DNA of 64,000 bases from Ischnura elegans (lineage: Eukaryota > Arthropoda > Insecta > Odonata > Coenagrionidae), in the NCBI RefSeq assembly GCF_921293095.1, contig NC_060248.1:11178744-11242743 (forward strand). The letters run 5' to 3'. A program made the position numbers and the translations under genes. Of this stretch, positions 12,076 to 23,677 are shown piece by piece; within the stretch, counting starts at the first letter, position 1, and each line of letters opens with the position of its first letter. Under the pieces are notes generated by a model that did no database searches, was not told the origin of the DNA, and saw only the letters and a program-made list of their open reading frames with translations.

Positions 12076-15000
12076 TATACATATCATTCAGACCAGTGGC
12101 ATATTTAAACCCCCAATAATTCGTGGAAAAATAGGAAAGGTAATGATCATTTACTCGAACGCACATTTTTGTCTCACTAGTTCAGTGAACAATGTTTGCA
12201 GATAACTGGAGACCATCTGAAAGCCACTTGTCTGTAAGCAGGCACATTTATGGTGACAGGCATTGCATACCACCTAGGCACCATGGAAAATTGTGAGGCC
12301 CACCAAACGCAATGACCTTAATCCAACCCTGATACAGACCTAAGGATCTGTATTTTACCTCTGCCCTATTGAAAGGACTGTCATTTGGATTAGTAAATCC
12401 GAAAATGGGATTCTTGCTGCAAGGAAAAAATGAACACCCTAGGGTCATCCGGTTGTGAGCCATTTTTTTACTCAAGTAGACTGGTCCAAATTAATTTTTG
12501 GAAAAAGATGGGATTGATTGTAGACCCTTTTAAACGTTCTCATTATTTTAAATAAAAATCCACTGGTTGTAATATTATGTATGTCCAATCTAAGTGTTTG
12601 TTCTTTGTAACTCTTCCGTGTGTGATCTCTCTTGAAACAGCCCATGCATAATCTTAACACCTTGTGATGTCGAGCTCAACTCTATTTTGCAAGCACTAGC
12701 TCTGTAGATCCAGCCACGACTTTGGACTGCAAAGGGTTCTTATAGGTTCAGGAAGGGACAACCTTGCACTCTCATTAAGGCAACGTAGCTGCCAGTAGCT
12801 AAATGTTGAAGTTACTACTTCGTTAGAAATGGGACCCATTTTTATCAAAGAAATGAGCATTGATTTATCCTGGACAGAAAACTTGTTGCAGTTGTGATAG
12901 CAGTGCAATTGGTTTGACCCTTATGACTTATACAGTACATGTCTGATTGAAGTTCTCCATTATCACTCATACTTTCTCTAATTGGTAACCATTGGACACA
13001 GAAGAGTCGTAGGATAGGCATGCAGTAACAAAGCTACTGCCTGTCCTTAATGTCAAGTTTCAATGACAAACTAGTAAAAATATGACTGGTCTGTGATTTT
13101 GGTCATCCCTAACTCACATGTTGTCCTGCCATAAATAATTCACTCTGCTGTGGTGAAATGTGCACTACCACTGATTATGCTATGAAGGCACAAATAATGA
13201 CTGCTTGAGCATCATGATTTCTGTCATGTTTTGGTTGGAGAATTTGCATCAATCAATCGTTGTGGTTATCACTGCATGGCTGCCCTCTGGATACATAGAT
13301 GTCTACTTTCGAACAAAATACGATTTTATGCAATCCCGGCATAATATGTAGTTGAGAAAATCATCTTGGTATCGCCACTAGTTCAGGTTCTCTGTTGTGT
13401 TCTATATTTTGATGGTGGACTACTGCTCTATTCTCAGAGGTGAAGAATGAGCCTCTCCTTCATTCAGATTTTTCATTCATGCAGATGATACATAGACCAG
13501 CATCAAAATGTTTTAGGAAAAAATTGATGCCCTCCTGAAAACAGATGCCCCCCATACAAATTTTTTGCCATTTCTTACAGCATTTGGCATTTAAGGGTTT
13601 GTGTTCATTTATGATTTTGTATTGAATGTTATTTAATCTGCATGGTGCAAGTGATGTGTGCAAAAAGCATTAATGATTCAGTTTATGATGATCACTCTGA
13701 GTGTTTCAACTAAAAGGTTCTAATTAATCTAGGGTAGTTACGGGTAGATGTGGAAATCTCCTGAGGATTTTCTCCTGGTTGCACCCTGCATTGTGACCTT
13801 CATTTTGATGCTTGTCTCATGTACTCTGAGTCAAATGAATTAAGGAGGACTGAGTAGTTTGCCACCCCATAGGAGAAAAATGTCTTCCAGTGCTGAGGGG
13901 TTCTGGCAAATCTCATTTTAGCTGATAGGAGAGCTGTCTATCGACAAAACCTCAAATGTATGAATTTCATGTAAGTATGGCAAAATTAAAAAAAAGCTTT
14001 TGAATGGCAGTTAGAACTTCATTTATAAATGACAGTTTTTCGTAAAAAAAATTGTTTTGTTCAAAATGTAGATATTGTAGAAGGTTAAGTTTCCTGTTCA
14101 CAAAAAAATAACATGGCACTAGAAACGGAGGCTTTGACTAAAAAAATCATTTTTTTCGTAAACAGGCCGATAAGGGCGAGGGATTGGGATCACGGGAGTC
14201 AGCGGCATATGTGCGTAATCTCATCAGTTTAAAATCGTGAATACGAAAGACCCACGGGCCCGGAGTGCATGCTAACCAAATGCAATGAAAAATATGGAGC
14301 CTATCCTGCGTTATAATTGCTTTGTTTGAAGCCACATACTGAGAGAACGATTCCTTAGGAGATGGAATTCTCCCATCTCCTGTGGGATCATTCATACAGT
14401 CCTGAAATCGCAGTTGATTAAAATAATTTGGTAGATGGAAGGATAAGGTGAGCGTTGACAAAAGAAAACATTCAGCCAATCTCTCGTAATCTTGAAATGA
14501 CAAATCGCAAAAGAGGGCGACGTCATTATTTCGGGGAAGCTTTCGTTGGGAAAAAAAGAATCGCTTTCACGAGTGTAAACAGCAACGAACTAAGGGAGCA
14601 TTGGCGCAATTAGGACTTGACTTTGGGGTCTGATTGAACAGCGCGCCATACCGGGTAATTAATTATGCTCGAAAATTTGCTTAAAAACTGGATATTTTTT
14701 GGAAAATCATGGACTAATTCAATATTTGTTACATAATGTAAAATTGTGTAGTTATCTCACGAAAATGAAGGCGTACCATTTTATATGATAGAATAGGCGA
14801 TACTAGACTACATAGGGGGTCAACGCGAGTGAGGGTTCTATTCCCTCCCCTCCCCCGCTCCACAAAATTACGACATTACACGGGAGGACTTCGCGCAAAG
14901 GCGAGTGGCTGAGAAGCGATGACTTTCTTGCGAAGAGATCGTGGCGTTATCAAATTATCTGCTAAAGGGTTATCGTCGCCGAATTTTTGTGGCGAATAGT

Positions 15001-15249
15001 TCGAGAAGTATAGGCAACGGATAGAAACACCGGTGGCCTTATTTTTCTAGAGCCTGAGTCACACAATCATTTTTTCCGTTCCTCAGAGTGAGGGCTCCAG
15101 CGATAGGTTTTCACGGACCAAAAGAGTGGGTCGCTCGACTCATCATTTTCTGAATCACACCGTCATTCCCACCTTCCCTTACTCCATCGCTTATTCCGAC
15201 TCATTCCGTATTTGCAACTGCAATTGATTTGAAGCCAAGGGTGGCGTTA

Positions 15250-15474
15250 AGGCCGTTTTACACGGGGCACGGATTTGCACAGGTTAGAGCTGCATTTATA
15301 TCTAAAATGGCGTGGAATTGCACGAATGCATGAACGAAATTAGAACAGTGGCTATTTGCCGTCTCGCATTCTCGCGTGTGTTCTAGCAATTCACCGCTTT
15401 ACATGACGCAATTTTGATTGCGCCTTCGCACGTACGTCAGATTGTGCAATTCCGTGTACCGTGTAAAACGGCCT
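15250..15474. mobile_element. Harbinger-type MITE nested in M2 copy A
   Basis: It has perfect 16-bp inverted ends AGGCCGTTTTACACGG and CCGTGTAAAACGGCCT, 225 bases in all, flanked by the 3-bp duplication TTA (15247-15249 and 15475-15477). The M2 copy at 51.29 kb reads GTGGCGTTACAATC across the site, and the copy at 24.05 kb reads GTGGCGTAACAATC. TTA/TAA duplications are the mark of PIF/Harbinger elements. A second, split copy is at 62.3-63.1 kb. Confidence 0.9.
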
Positions 15475-15491
15475 TTACAATCGCTTTTAGC

Positions 15492-15752
15492 CAGTGGCGG
15501 ATACAGATGGGGGGCGCAGGGGGCGCACGCCCCCCCATTGCGGATCCGGCTGTATTGCCGAAAATTGCAAATCACAATTGTAACTTTTTTATATCATAAG
15601 ATGGCATTGTCGTTTACATGTTTATAATCACTTTAAATAAAATTTTCTTACACTTTACCTGTACTTGATCATCTCTTATTACGATAAAAGTAAAGACAAC
15701 TCAAGATATGTTGCGCCCCCCCCACCTTGAGTTTTTTCTGTATCCGCTACTG
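15492..15752. mobile_element. hAT-type MITE nested in M2 copy A
   Basis: Perfect-looking ends CAGTGGCGGATACAG and CTGTATCCGCTACTG (one mismatch) are flanked by an exact 8-bp duplication CTTTTAGC (15484-15491, 15753-15760). G and C homopolymer runs sit just inside both ends. The other M2 copies read CTGTTAGA and CCGTTAGC at the same place without the insert. It is non-autonomous, with no frame. Confidence 0.92.
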
Positions 15753-15999
15753 CTTTTAGCGGTCGTTCGTTCCGATTGGCTGTAAGGCAGAACCAGCGAT
15801 GATTTCAGCGACGGAAAAAGGGATGGCATTTCCAACCCCGGATCAATCGCAGAAAATGATTTCGTGAAGTGGTAATTTTTTTCCGCGATCATTGAAGCGG
15901 TGCGAAAAAAATTATCGCGTGTTTCAGGCTTAACTCTATCACAATCTCGAAAAGTCGTAAATGCGGTGCAAGAGCCAATTCTGAAAATTTTGGTCCACC

Positions 16000-16500
16000 T
16001 CTCCGCCACCGCAGCATGCTCACTTCACTTTCGGTTTCACTTCAATTGACAGCCAAATATTTTCGCCTTCGACAGCGAAATCTCGCGCGGGCGTTGTCAT
16101 TTTCGATCCGCGCACTTGCGTAAAAAAACCGTGCACCTAACGAGCTTACATCACATTCGGAGAAGGAGGTTGGTAGGTACAATTTTTTCATCGAGTTCCG
16201 GCGGTGCAGTGGTGATGAGCGTAAAATCGAATCCCTCCCACAATGACCGGGCGATTCCGAAAAGCAAATGTGCTCGCGGACCTCGCGAGTGTTAAGTGAT
16301 TAATATGCGGTCACGCTGCGTTGTGAAACTTGGGCGTCGCCGCCGAAAACGATGCACGACGCCGTTGCCCAAGTGCCCGGGCGTGTGGAATTCCGCGCAG
16401 GAGAGAACTTCAAGGTCCTCCTCGACTCCGGCGTTGCGGTCTCCTGAGTGGGAGTGTGTAGGCGAGGCAGTGACACACTGCGAGTCTTTTATGCCTCGTT
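16000..16500 (+). other. GC/CpG-rich islet with a short coding-like ORF
   Basis: This is one of the few CpG-rich stretches. An ATG at 16352 opens a 31-codon frame to TGA at 16445-16447. Its codons mostly end in G or C, unlike any nearby ORF, and the same frame stays open for 16 codons upstream. The peptide has a middle part FRAGENFKVLLDSG but matches no family I know. A candidate donor AAG|GTCCTC (about 16414) is weak. It could be the first exon and promoter of a gene whose remaining exons I cannot see, or a chance frame in repeat DNA. Confidence 0.3.
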
Positions 16501-16639
16501 CAGATTACCATTGTTCCAGCAATCGTTGGAACTATCGTGCATTCACACAACGATGGTTAAAATCTGTGCTGCCCTCTAGTGCTGACGTCTAAAGTGAGCG
16601 AGAAATTGACGGTTAGCAAAGTTGTTGAGATATGCAGGG

Positions 16640-16950
16640 CAGTGGCGCAGCGAGGGGGGGGGGGTTTGGGGGTTAACCTTCCCCCCACAGAGCTCAGAGA
16701 AATGCTTAATTTTAATCCATTTTACTTAATTGGATTGATATTACCAATAGAATTGTGTAAGGATTAATAAAATATCCCTTAGAAAGCCGTAAAACTCACC
16801 ATTTTGAACCATTTATCTTAGAATTCCGCAATTTATTAATCTCGCACCTACCGCTTATCCTGGTGAAAATTCCACACCCCCAAACACCCCGGTATTAGCT
16901 ACACCTAAACCCCCCCCCCCCCCCAGCCTTAATTCCTGGCTGCGTCCCTG
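16640..16950. mobile_element. hAT-type MITE
   Basis: The ends CAGTGGCGCAGC and GCTGCGTCCCTG are flanked by an exact 8-bp duplication ATGCAGGG (16632-16639, 16951-16958). A run of ten G lies near the left end and a long run of C near the right end. There is no coding content. Confidence 0.92.
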
Positions 16951-17824
16951 ATGCAGGGTTACGATATTACTTTGTTCGACGTGTATATAACGAATAATTT
17001 TTCTACCGCCCATATTCTTCCTTGTTTGGAAAAATCCATGAAAAAAATAGAGCGAAGGGAACAGTGGCTATAGAGCGTTCCACATTTAGTTGACAGTATG
17101 GGCTCTTATGGAGAATCGTTTCCCATGTTAATAATCTCCATAAGGCCGGGAGCGCGGTGTTGTCAATGCACGAAAATTAATGTTGCGCTATAGACTGATT
17201 AAAAATTGCATTCCTATGTAGAAAGAGATGCTGCATTCGTTGGTGCCAATAGTTTTTCGATAAAATTTACTACAAAAGCTATGAAAAACATTTCCTTAAA
17301 TTTCCTAAATTTATTGAATTTCGCTCGGGGGGTCCAAAACCAGGGGGGGAAATTTTTGAAAAACGGGGAACTAAGCAATGGGTTTTTAACACTAGGAGGA
17401 CGGGAGTTTCGCGCTACCTAGAAGGACGGCTAGGGGTCATTTGACCCCTAAAATGTATTTTCGAATAAAGCGCCTAATTTTCAACCAATATTCAGTTTAA
17501 TCGTATTAATTGTTAAATCAGTTCATTAAAAACACTATTTAACATTATTTAATTTTATTTCCATCGTCAAAAGTTAATAACAATTATTTTAAAGAATCAT
17601 GAATTAAACCGTATGTAGTAATGGATTGCAAATCAAATAATGGAAACACATGCACTCAATTCAAAAGTTGTGTTACATGTTTAAACAATAGGGGTACTGG
17701 GTTTACAAAATTTGCATTAAAATTTTAAAACCTTATTACTTTGTTGTAAATCTCAGACAGACAGTTGTTTTTCAGCGCTGTTTCCACAAAATATTTTTTT
17801 GCGCTGAATGCGTTCATTTGACAA

Positions 17825-17900
17825 TTTATTCATCTACATCTAAATCTACACACTAACCCGCAAGCCGCTTAAAAGCGTGTGGCAGGGGGTGTTCGCACAA
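17825..17900. mobile_element. CR1-like LINE tail scrap
   Basis: A CATCTA-rich start runs into ACCCGCAAGCCGC and GTGTGGCAGGGGGTGTTCG. Inverted matches occur at 43.68-43.77 kb and 49.85-49.91 kb. It looks like the 3' end of a LINE with a hexamer tail. Confidence 0.45.
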
Positions 17901-17957
17901 CAGCCATTGGCACATGAAAAGGAATTTGGAAAATGGAAAGGAAATTGGTGCAATGAT

Positions 17958-18173
17958 TCAATTTGATGGTATTTGGCACCTTTTTCTTTTTTGTGCCCGT
18001 GGAGATATGGCTGTTGGATTTGGAGACGTGTAAATAAATTGATACATGCTATCCATCATATCTACTCCCACTTTGTTTTTATAATGAAATAGGATGGTCT
18101 CTGGTATTCTTTTATTCGTTTCGGAAATAGTGTTGTCTGAGATCATGCTACTGAGTGAAAGTACATTATTGTT
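17958..18173 (-). pseudogene. piggyBac transposase fragment
   Basis: Read on the minus strand, about 71 codons match the part of piggyBac transposases around the last catalytic aspartate: a SSMISDNTI segment, then PETILFHYKNK, then GVDMMDSM. The family usually has a GGVDxxDxM motif here; the first glycine is valine in this copy. The frame is closed by a stop just upstream (18174-18176), and the DDBD core and C-terminal cysteine-rich domain are absent. It is a dead remnant of about 12 percent of a normal transposase. Confidence 0.75.
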
Positions 18174-19610
18174 CTAGTTTGCCTGATTCTACGTAAGAGT
18201 GTGGCCCAAGGTATTTTTGAACATTCGCGTTGAATGGATTACATGGCTATTTTAGGGGTCATCGATATTTGTGCGTCACGCCTGTTTTTTTTCAGATCGT
18301 CCATGCAAGAGAAGTTTTCCATTTTTTTTATGACTTCCTGCCAGCTGGATGGATGGAAAATAATTGTTACAAGTTACATTTATTCCTGAATTCTTGTATG
18401 TTACGGTCACTTCAGTAACTATTTATTTCCCTAACGCTTGATTTGATGGCCAATCATCATCTTTGCCACAATATGGAAATTCATTTAGGCTGTATTTTCA
18501 TTTCACATCTGTCAAAACCCAGTACTCGATTCCAAATTTGTCTGGTTTATTTGGATTTTACCTCATAAAAGGACAGCTGCATTTTGTTGGATAGAGCTGT
18601 GCATTTGCTATCCCACCAAAGCCGCCATCGGATTCACTATCTTGGACTTCGTCGCTTCCATCACACGCATATGTTGATGGATTAGTCAGAATGTCCTTGA
18701 ACTGATGTTTACGATTCACTTCCAGACTGATCTTCAATATTCCCTACAGCTATTTGAATCGCGACGATTCTCTTCTCTTGATATATTTCTCGACTTCTTA
18801 CTTTCTTCCTCAACTCACTACTGATATGCATGCAAAAAAATCTTCAAACGAAACCGCATTATGGCAGAATCTTCTCTAGTTGCATTGGAGGTATAGAGAG
18901 CTGGAGAGCATTGGAAATTCATACAAAAGGACAAAATTTTCAGAAGTAACGCTAATTGCCGTTCGAAAAGCAGGGACTCAACCGCCAACCGTATCCTGAT
19001 TAGTATTTTCCAGGAACTTGCAGTAATGCTTCTTTTCCGACCTACGTGCGGATTCCAAGGGTAGGATTTACAGTAGAATTTTACAGTCCACCCAATTCCT
19101 CCGCTCTCTCAAAAAGAGACAGAATTTTTCCCCAGGACGCAGCGTGCAGTCAACCCGCCCCAAACCCCGACGGGGTCAGGCGGCACTAATGCTGGACACA
19201 CGGCAAAGGGGCTAGGTCAAGTGACAGTGCCGTCAGGCCAGAAAAATGAAAGTTATTCGTTAACCTGATGAGTCGATATTGAAAATAATGTCTCTAAGAG
19301 CTCTGAATCTTGAACGACGGAAAACAATTCTTGGGATACGTGGCGATTTTCCGGTGTGGGTAATACAATAATTATTGAACAATAAATAAAACAAAATTAA
19401 AATATCATAATTACATGAATTTACGCAAATCAAGGATTGAAAAGGTTTTATTTCCCTTTGCTGCCCAAAAAATATCGAAAGATTGTGCACAACAAGTCGC
19501 TATGCCTAGGTTTTCGAATACAGGTAGGAGCCCTTGGGACGAAACTGGCATTGAACCGGGTACTTTCATCAGCTTAAGGTTGGATGGCGATATTTGGTGG
19601 AACTTGTTCG

Positions 19611-19786
19611 CAGGAAACATAATGAAATACACTTTTGTATGTTCCACAAGAGTTTTTAATCCCGACCTAGGTTTCGGCAGTACACACTGTCATAACCTTG
19701 ATAATGACAGTGTGTACTGCCGAAACCTAGGTCGGGATTAAAAACTCTTGTGGAACATACAAAAGTGTATTTCATTATGTTTCCTG
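19611..19786. repeat. Perfect inverted repeat, 83-bp arms, 10-nt loop
   Basis: Arms 19611-19693 and 19704-19786 are exactly complementary base for base, with a 10-base loop. It lies inside the piggyBac element. A transcript would fold into a long uninterrupted duplex. Confidence 0.95.
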
Positions 19787-21198
19787 GGTACTTTCATATT
19801 CAAAATGAAGCAAATCATCTACCACACTAGCCTCTTGCTGATTACATGATATACATGGCACTAAAGTGCCCACGGGTAAGAAAATAGCGCAAAAACCAGT
19901 TGTGGGTCAAATGACCCCTAGCCGTCCTTCTAGGTATAACACGTCATAAAAATTTAAAACAAAACATTATTGCTGACTTTTCACTAATTTATCAAAATAT
20001 AGACCAAAATGAACAAAGTCAAAAAGTTTCAAAATTTAAAAAAATATTTTAATAAGAGAAAAATAAATTTGAATTTTGAAAATGGGTCAAATGACCCCTG
20101 CCGTCTTTCTAGTGTTAATTAATTTTAACACTTGCCATAATCGAAAAAACTTCATTTGTTGAAAATATATGGTGGATTCATGATTTTTAAAATTTTTCGT
20201 GTTCTTATGTGAAGGAAAATAATTGTGTTTTCATATTTCGGGGGGGGGGGGGAGGGTCCGGACCCCCCCCTGGCTACGCCACTGGAAGGGAAGATTTTCA
20301 AACGTTTCGTCTTTCTCTTGCCGCTTCCTCTTCCGTTCTCTCAGCTTCCAACCATCGTAAAGTGGCTACGTTCAGAACTACAGTAACTATTGTCAGGACA
20401 TGCACTCACACGGCTAGTTCGGCCAATTATCGTTTGGACGATCGCTCGCACAATCGTTATCTGTACGAGGCACTACTGCCTAATCAGTGCACAGGCCCAT
20501 GCCTGAAGTGTGGACTTGTCGTGAGACAGCAGGTAGCGCGAGGAGGATATACTTTCGAGCGGGGAGGGAATGATCAGTGAAGGTTAAGTTTTATAATTTT
20601 TTTAAATAAAAATGTGATATTATTTTCTAGTAGATGAATAGAAAGTGCTACGATAGAGCTCAATGCAAAGAGCGATGAAAAGCCTAAGATTGAATCACAC
20701 AATATTTTTTTCTGTCCCTTCCGAGCTATCGCTCCAATGATGGCGGAAGAATACTTGTGTAGGCTTTCGCGGTGAGGTGAGGATTCGGCGTGGAGGTTTC
20801 CGGGGTTACTACCGCGTAGATTCATCTCTGCAGACGACAGTTTCGCCGACATTGCAGCAGGCTTCTTCAGGTCAATGAAATGGAGATCCGTGGTATCGCC
20901 CGTCTCTGATACACCCCGTCGGAGGCCGGTGTCTTCTTCTGAACCAGTCAATGACTCACTCACACACGGGTGGCTTCTACACTTCAAGAGAAATAAGCTC
21001 TAATGAGAGCGTGGTCGATGGCCAGAAGGGGGCTAGGGGCAGATGGAATACTTATTTTGGCACACTAAGCGGCCCTCCTCAACGAGATAAGGACGACTTG
21101 CTCAGTATTTTCAAGGGACTACCACACAACCAACCTATTTTTCACGCCGTATTACTCTTTTACTAGTTAGCAGAGAGGAAAAAGCTCGAGTTCTTCGA

Positions 21199-21360
21199 AA
21201 TGGAATGGTATTTGGAGGAGGCGACCGGCAGCTACGGTCATCTGCGCCATTGGGGAGGAAGGGTGGAATGAAACCCAACGTTGGCATTTGTCTGCCCTAT
21301 TCGAAAGGGGCCAAGGGACCACGGCCTAACGTCTCATCCGGCGGACGGAGTGCTGTAAAG
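21199..21360 (-). mobile_element. SINE family S1, 5'-truncated copy
   Basis: It matches the 3' half of the full S1 copy at 47127-47446 (GGAGGCGACCGGCAGC and ACCACGGCC segments). The tRNA-like head is missing. Confidence 0.6.
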
Positions 21361-21420
21361 TAAATTACTACTATTTTTCGACCTTCTTCAGTCTATTTAT
21401 ATAAATCGACCATAAACCAT

Positions 21421-21590
21421 CAGGGTAGTGTGGTAGATAAATTGGGCGAGCGATTGGGTTGCGACTGGAGGGTACCGCGTTCAAATCCCAAGTGAAGGCC
21501 TACTACACCCAAAAACTATCCTCGAAGTGCGACATGGCTTAGGGATAGGAAATAGTCTCCCGTGGAAAATTCCTGAGGGATATTAGAAAT
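21421..21590 (+). mobile_element. tRNA-derived SINE, second family (S2)
   Basis: An A-box-like GTGGTAGATAAATTGG is followed about 30 bases later by a B-box-like CGTTCAAATCCC. A non-tRNA body with CTCCCGTGGAAAATTCC follows. Only one copy was noticed in the window. Confidence 0.5.
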
Positions 21591-22360
21591 TCCTTATCTT
21601 AAAATAGAAAGTGCTACGATAGACTATTCTCGTTGACTACTGTGATTTTCTCTTTGATTTAATATTTAGTATCCTTATTTTACCTCATGATTGTAAATAT
21701 AATGTACCAATTATATGATATTGTATTCATAATCAAATTTGTTTATTTCCAAATAATTAACTTTTACAACGATTTGCATATTGTATTATTTGCAGTTATA
21801 TTAACTGATCAACCTAATTATGTATTCATTATTTGATTTCACTTTACTTTATGTTGCTATCATTAATAATTTTAATATGGTAATACTTTTGTGTATTATA
21901 AATGTAAAAAAGGGTTCATCTATTAAATAAATATATGAAAGAGTGACATTTGTCCCTCGTCACTCCCTCAAAATATATTATTTTACAACAACATGCAGTC
22001 GCTACTGCTGCAGTGCTAAGAGTATCAGTTTGCTGGCAACTCACTTCCATTTTATGGTTGACCACTCCCCATCTCTGTTACAAGTGTGGGCCTCTGCCTC
22101 GCAATTCGAGGTGTTTTTTTTGACAGGGCCATCGCCTGAGCGTACCATCCTCTGGGTGGCGTGGGCCTCCACTCTAAGGCCCGAGGGCACGAACGCGGCA
22201 GCTGCTCCACGGAGGATAAAGGTGCCACTTCGACATCCAACCGACGCACGCTCGCCAAAAAATTTCGCCGAGAGGAAGAAGTTCGTGCCGTGTAATGGCA
22301 AGGCAGAGGAAAACGTTGAAGACAGGGCCGGATCGTAAACTTAGACCCGGAATTGCAAGT

Positions 22361-23029
22361 AATAGGGTAGTTTCCTTCATCAAAGAAAACGAAAGGCATT
22401 GATTGCGATTCGTTACCCACCATTAGTGTATTCATAATATACAAATCATTTGGTTTTAGAAATACCGGTTCAGAGGAATGGCAATGGTCAATTTTTATCC
22501 TCATTTGAAAAAGGCCAGATTGGCGCCCATGCGGTGCCACTCCACCTGACGTCACAGGGACCTAGTTTCTATACGAGTAGATAGGAGTTATACATCGTCT
22601 GAGGTTACCAATGCATGCATGAGGCACAGAGCTCAGGGAAACATGTCTTAATAATCACCTATTAAAACTGGCTAAGGTCGGAAAGTTCTCTTCGTTTGAT
22701 AAGGTATAAATAATCCTTATTTAAGCCAAGCGCTACCTGCTAGCAGGGTAATCTACTACCTGCTAGCATCCTGCGTCGTATCAGCGCTCAAAACCTCGCC
22801 CCAAGGTCACCTCACAGGGCGGCAGCGGGAACCAGAACGACGTCACACGGAGATTTCCCAGCATTCATACTTAGCCGTCGCGTTTTCACGCGCTTGAAAA
22901 TTTTCACTTTTCATTTAATCGAGAAAAATAGATATCGTAATTTAAAAATCTAAAAGCGTGAAATACGTACTGCAGGAGTAATAATCTTTCAATTTAGGCA
23001 ATAAAAAAATAATAGGAAACCACCCTATT
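22361..23029 (+). mobile_element. F1 inverted-repeat transposon, copy 2
   Basis: Full-length copy, AA|TAGGGTAGTTTCCTT to AACCACCCTA|TT. It contains the family's internal GCTACCTGCTAGCAG palindromic motif and no transposase frame. There is no duplication beyond the AA/TT flanks. Confidence 0.88.
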
Positions 23030-23396
23030 ACAAGAATTCGGTCGGTGGTCGGAGAAGAAAGAATAATTCTATCTGGCCGGCCTCGGTGGAAGTCCTCGCC
23101 TCCCAAACTGATAGTCGTGAGATGGATTCCCGCCTGGATAGGTGGTTATTTTCTTGGGCACGGGTGTTTGTCTTGTGATCTGTTAATGCCGGAACTCCCG
23201 TTTATAAGGCCGTTATTTGCTGATTGCGTGGAATTTCGAAATCTAAAAAATATAAACAAAATGTTGCGAAGAAACAATGAATCTTCCCCTTTCAGCCATT
23301 CTCTCGCAAGTTTAAATGAAGAAAACGAAAGAGTTTCCTTCCGCTTTTTTTATGAGTTGGTGACGTCAGTAGACTTCCGTTTTGTTTACTCGTTCG

Positions 23397-23665
23397 CAGT
23401 GGCGCAGCCAGGAATTTCGTTCGGGGGGGTTCAAAACCAGGGGGGGAAATTTTTGAAAAACAGTAAAGTACTAATTAATGGGTTATAAACTAATTTCAAC
23501 ACTTTTCATAATCGAAAAAACTTCATTTGTTAAAGAAATATTTTGTAAATTCATGATTTTTAAATATTTTGTTTTCTTTTATGAACGAAAGTAATTGCGT
23601 TTTTATATTTCGGGGGTGGAGGGGGGGTCCGGAACCCCTGGACACCCCCCCTAGTTACGCCAGTG
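23397..23665. mobile_element. hAT-type MITE
   Basis: The ends CAGTGGCGCAGCCAGG and TAGTTACGCCAGTG are flanked by the near-identical octamers CTCGTTCG (23389-23396) and CTCATTCG (23666-23673). G-runs and C-runs lie inside the ends. It is the intact reference for the element split at 17.3-20.3 kb. Confidence 0.88.
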
Positions 23666-23677
23666 CTCATTCGTGGT

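Larger units (their letters stand above)
10142..15049. other. Region downstream of UQCRFS1, no gene recognised
   Basis: After the Rieske 3' UTR the sequence is AT-rich and carries only scattered short open frames with no recognisable domain. A tRNA-like SINE piece lies near 11.97 kb. The 118-codon minus frame at 14147-14503 has no motif I know. Confidence 0.4.
15050..15930. mobile_element. MITE family M2, copy A, carrying two nested MITEs
   Basis: The ends GAGCCTGAGTCACAC and GTGTTTCAGGCT form an imperfect inverted repeat, with TA possibly duplicated outside. Two shorter copies exist at 23.86-24.09 kb and, inverted, at 51.13-51.50 kb. After removal of the two nested elements, copy A aligns with both along its length. 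Copy A alone has the insertions, so the shorter copies are empty sites. Confidence 0.7.
17390..20114 (-). mobile_element. piggyBac-type transposon, degenerate, in a TTAA target
   Basis: TTAA is duplicated at 17386-17389 and 20115-20118. The outer ends are CACTAGGAGGACGG and its partner CCGTCTTTCTAGTG. An inner inverted pair carries ACCTAGAAGGACGGCTAG beside the palindrome GGGGTCATTTGACCCC (about 17416-17450, with its partner at 19906-19935). Inside are a transposase scrap on the minus strand, a LINE tail scrap near 17.83 kb and a long perfect hairpin at 19611-19786. Interrupting a known MITE gives an independent check of both boundaries. Confidence 0.88.
17313..20284. mobile_element. hAT-type MITE split by a piggyBac element
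   Basis: The two halves (17313-17389 and 20119-20284) align with the intact MITE at 23397-23665, including the shared AAAACCAGGGGGG and CATAATCGAAAAAACTTC segments. The right end is TGGCTACGCCACTG. The left terminus is missing, so no duplication can be tested. It was broken at a TTAA by the element at 17390-20114. Confidence 0.75.

Noticed and set aside
16905..16925. Long C-run as a possible telomeric or regulatory tract
   Set aside because: It is the homopolymer just inside the right end of the hAT MITE at 16640-16950.
19415..19741. 108-codon plus-strand frame
   Set aside because: It reads into the perfect hairpin and out again; the open frame is a by-product of the inverted repeat within the piggyBac element.
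22052..22555. 167-codon minus-strand frame, partly conserved at 40084-40275
   Set aside because: The conserved half lies inside F1 copies 2 and 3 and stops at the element end, and the other half is unique flanking DNA. Conservation reflects the repeat, not a protein; other F1 copies break the frame.
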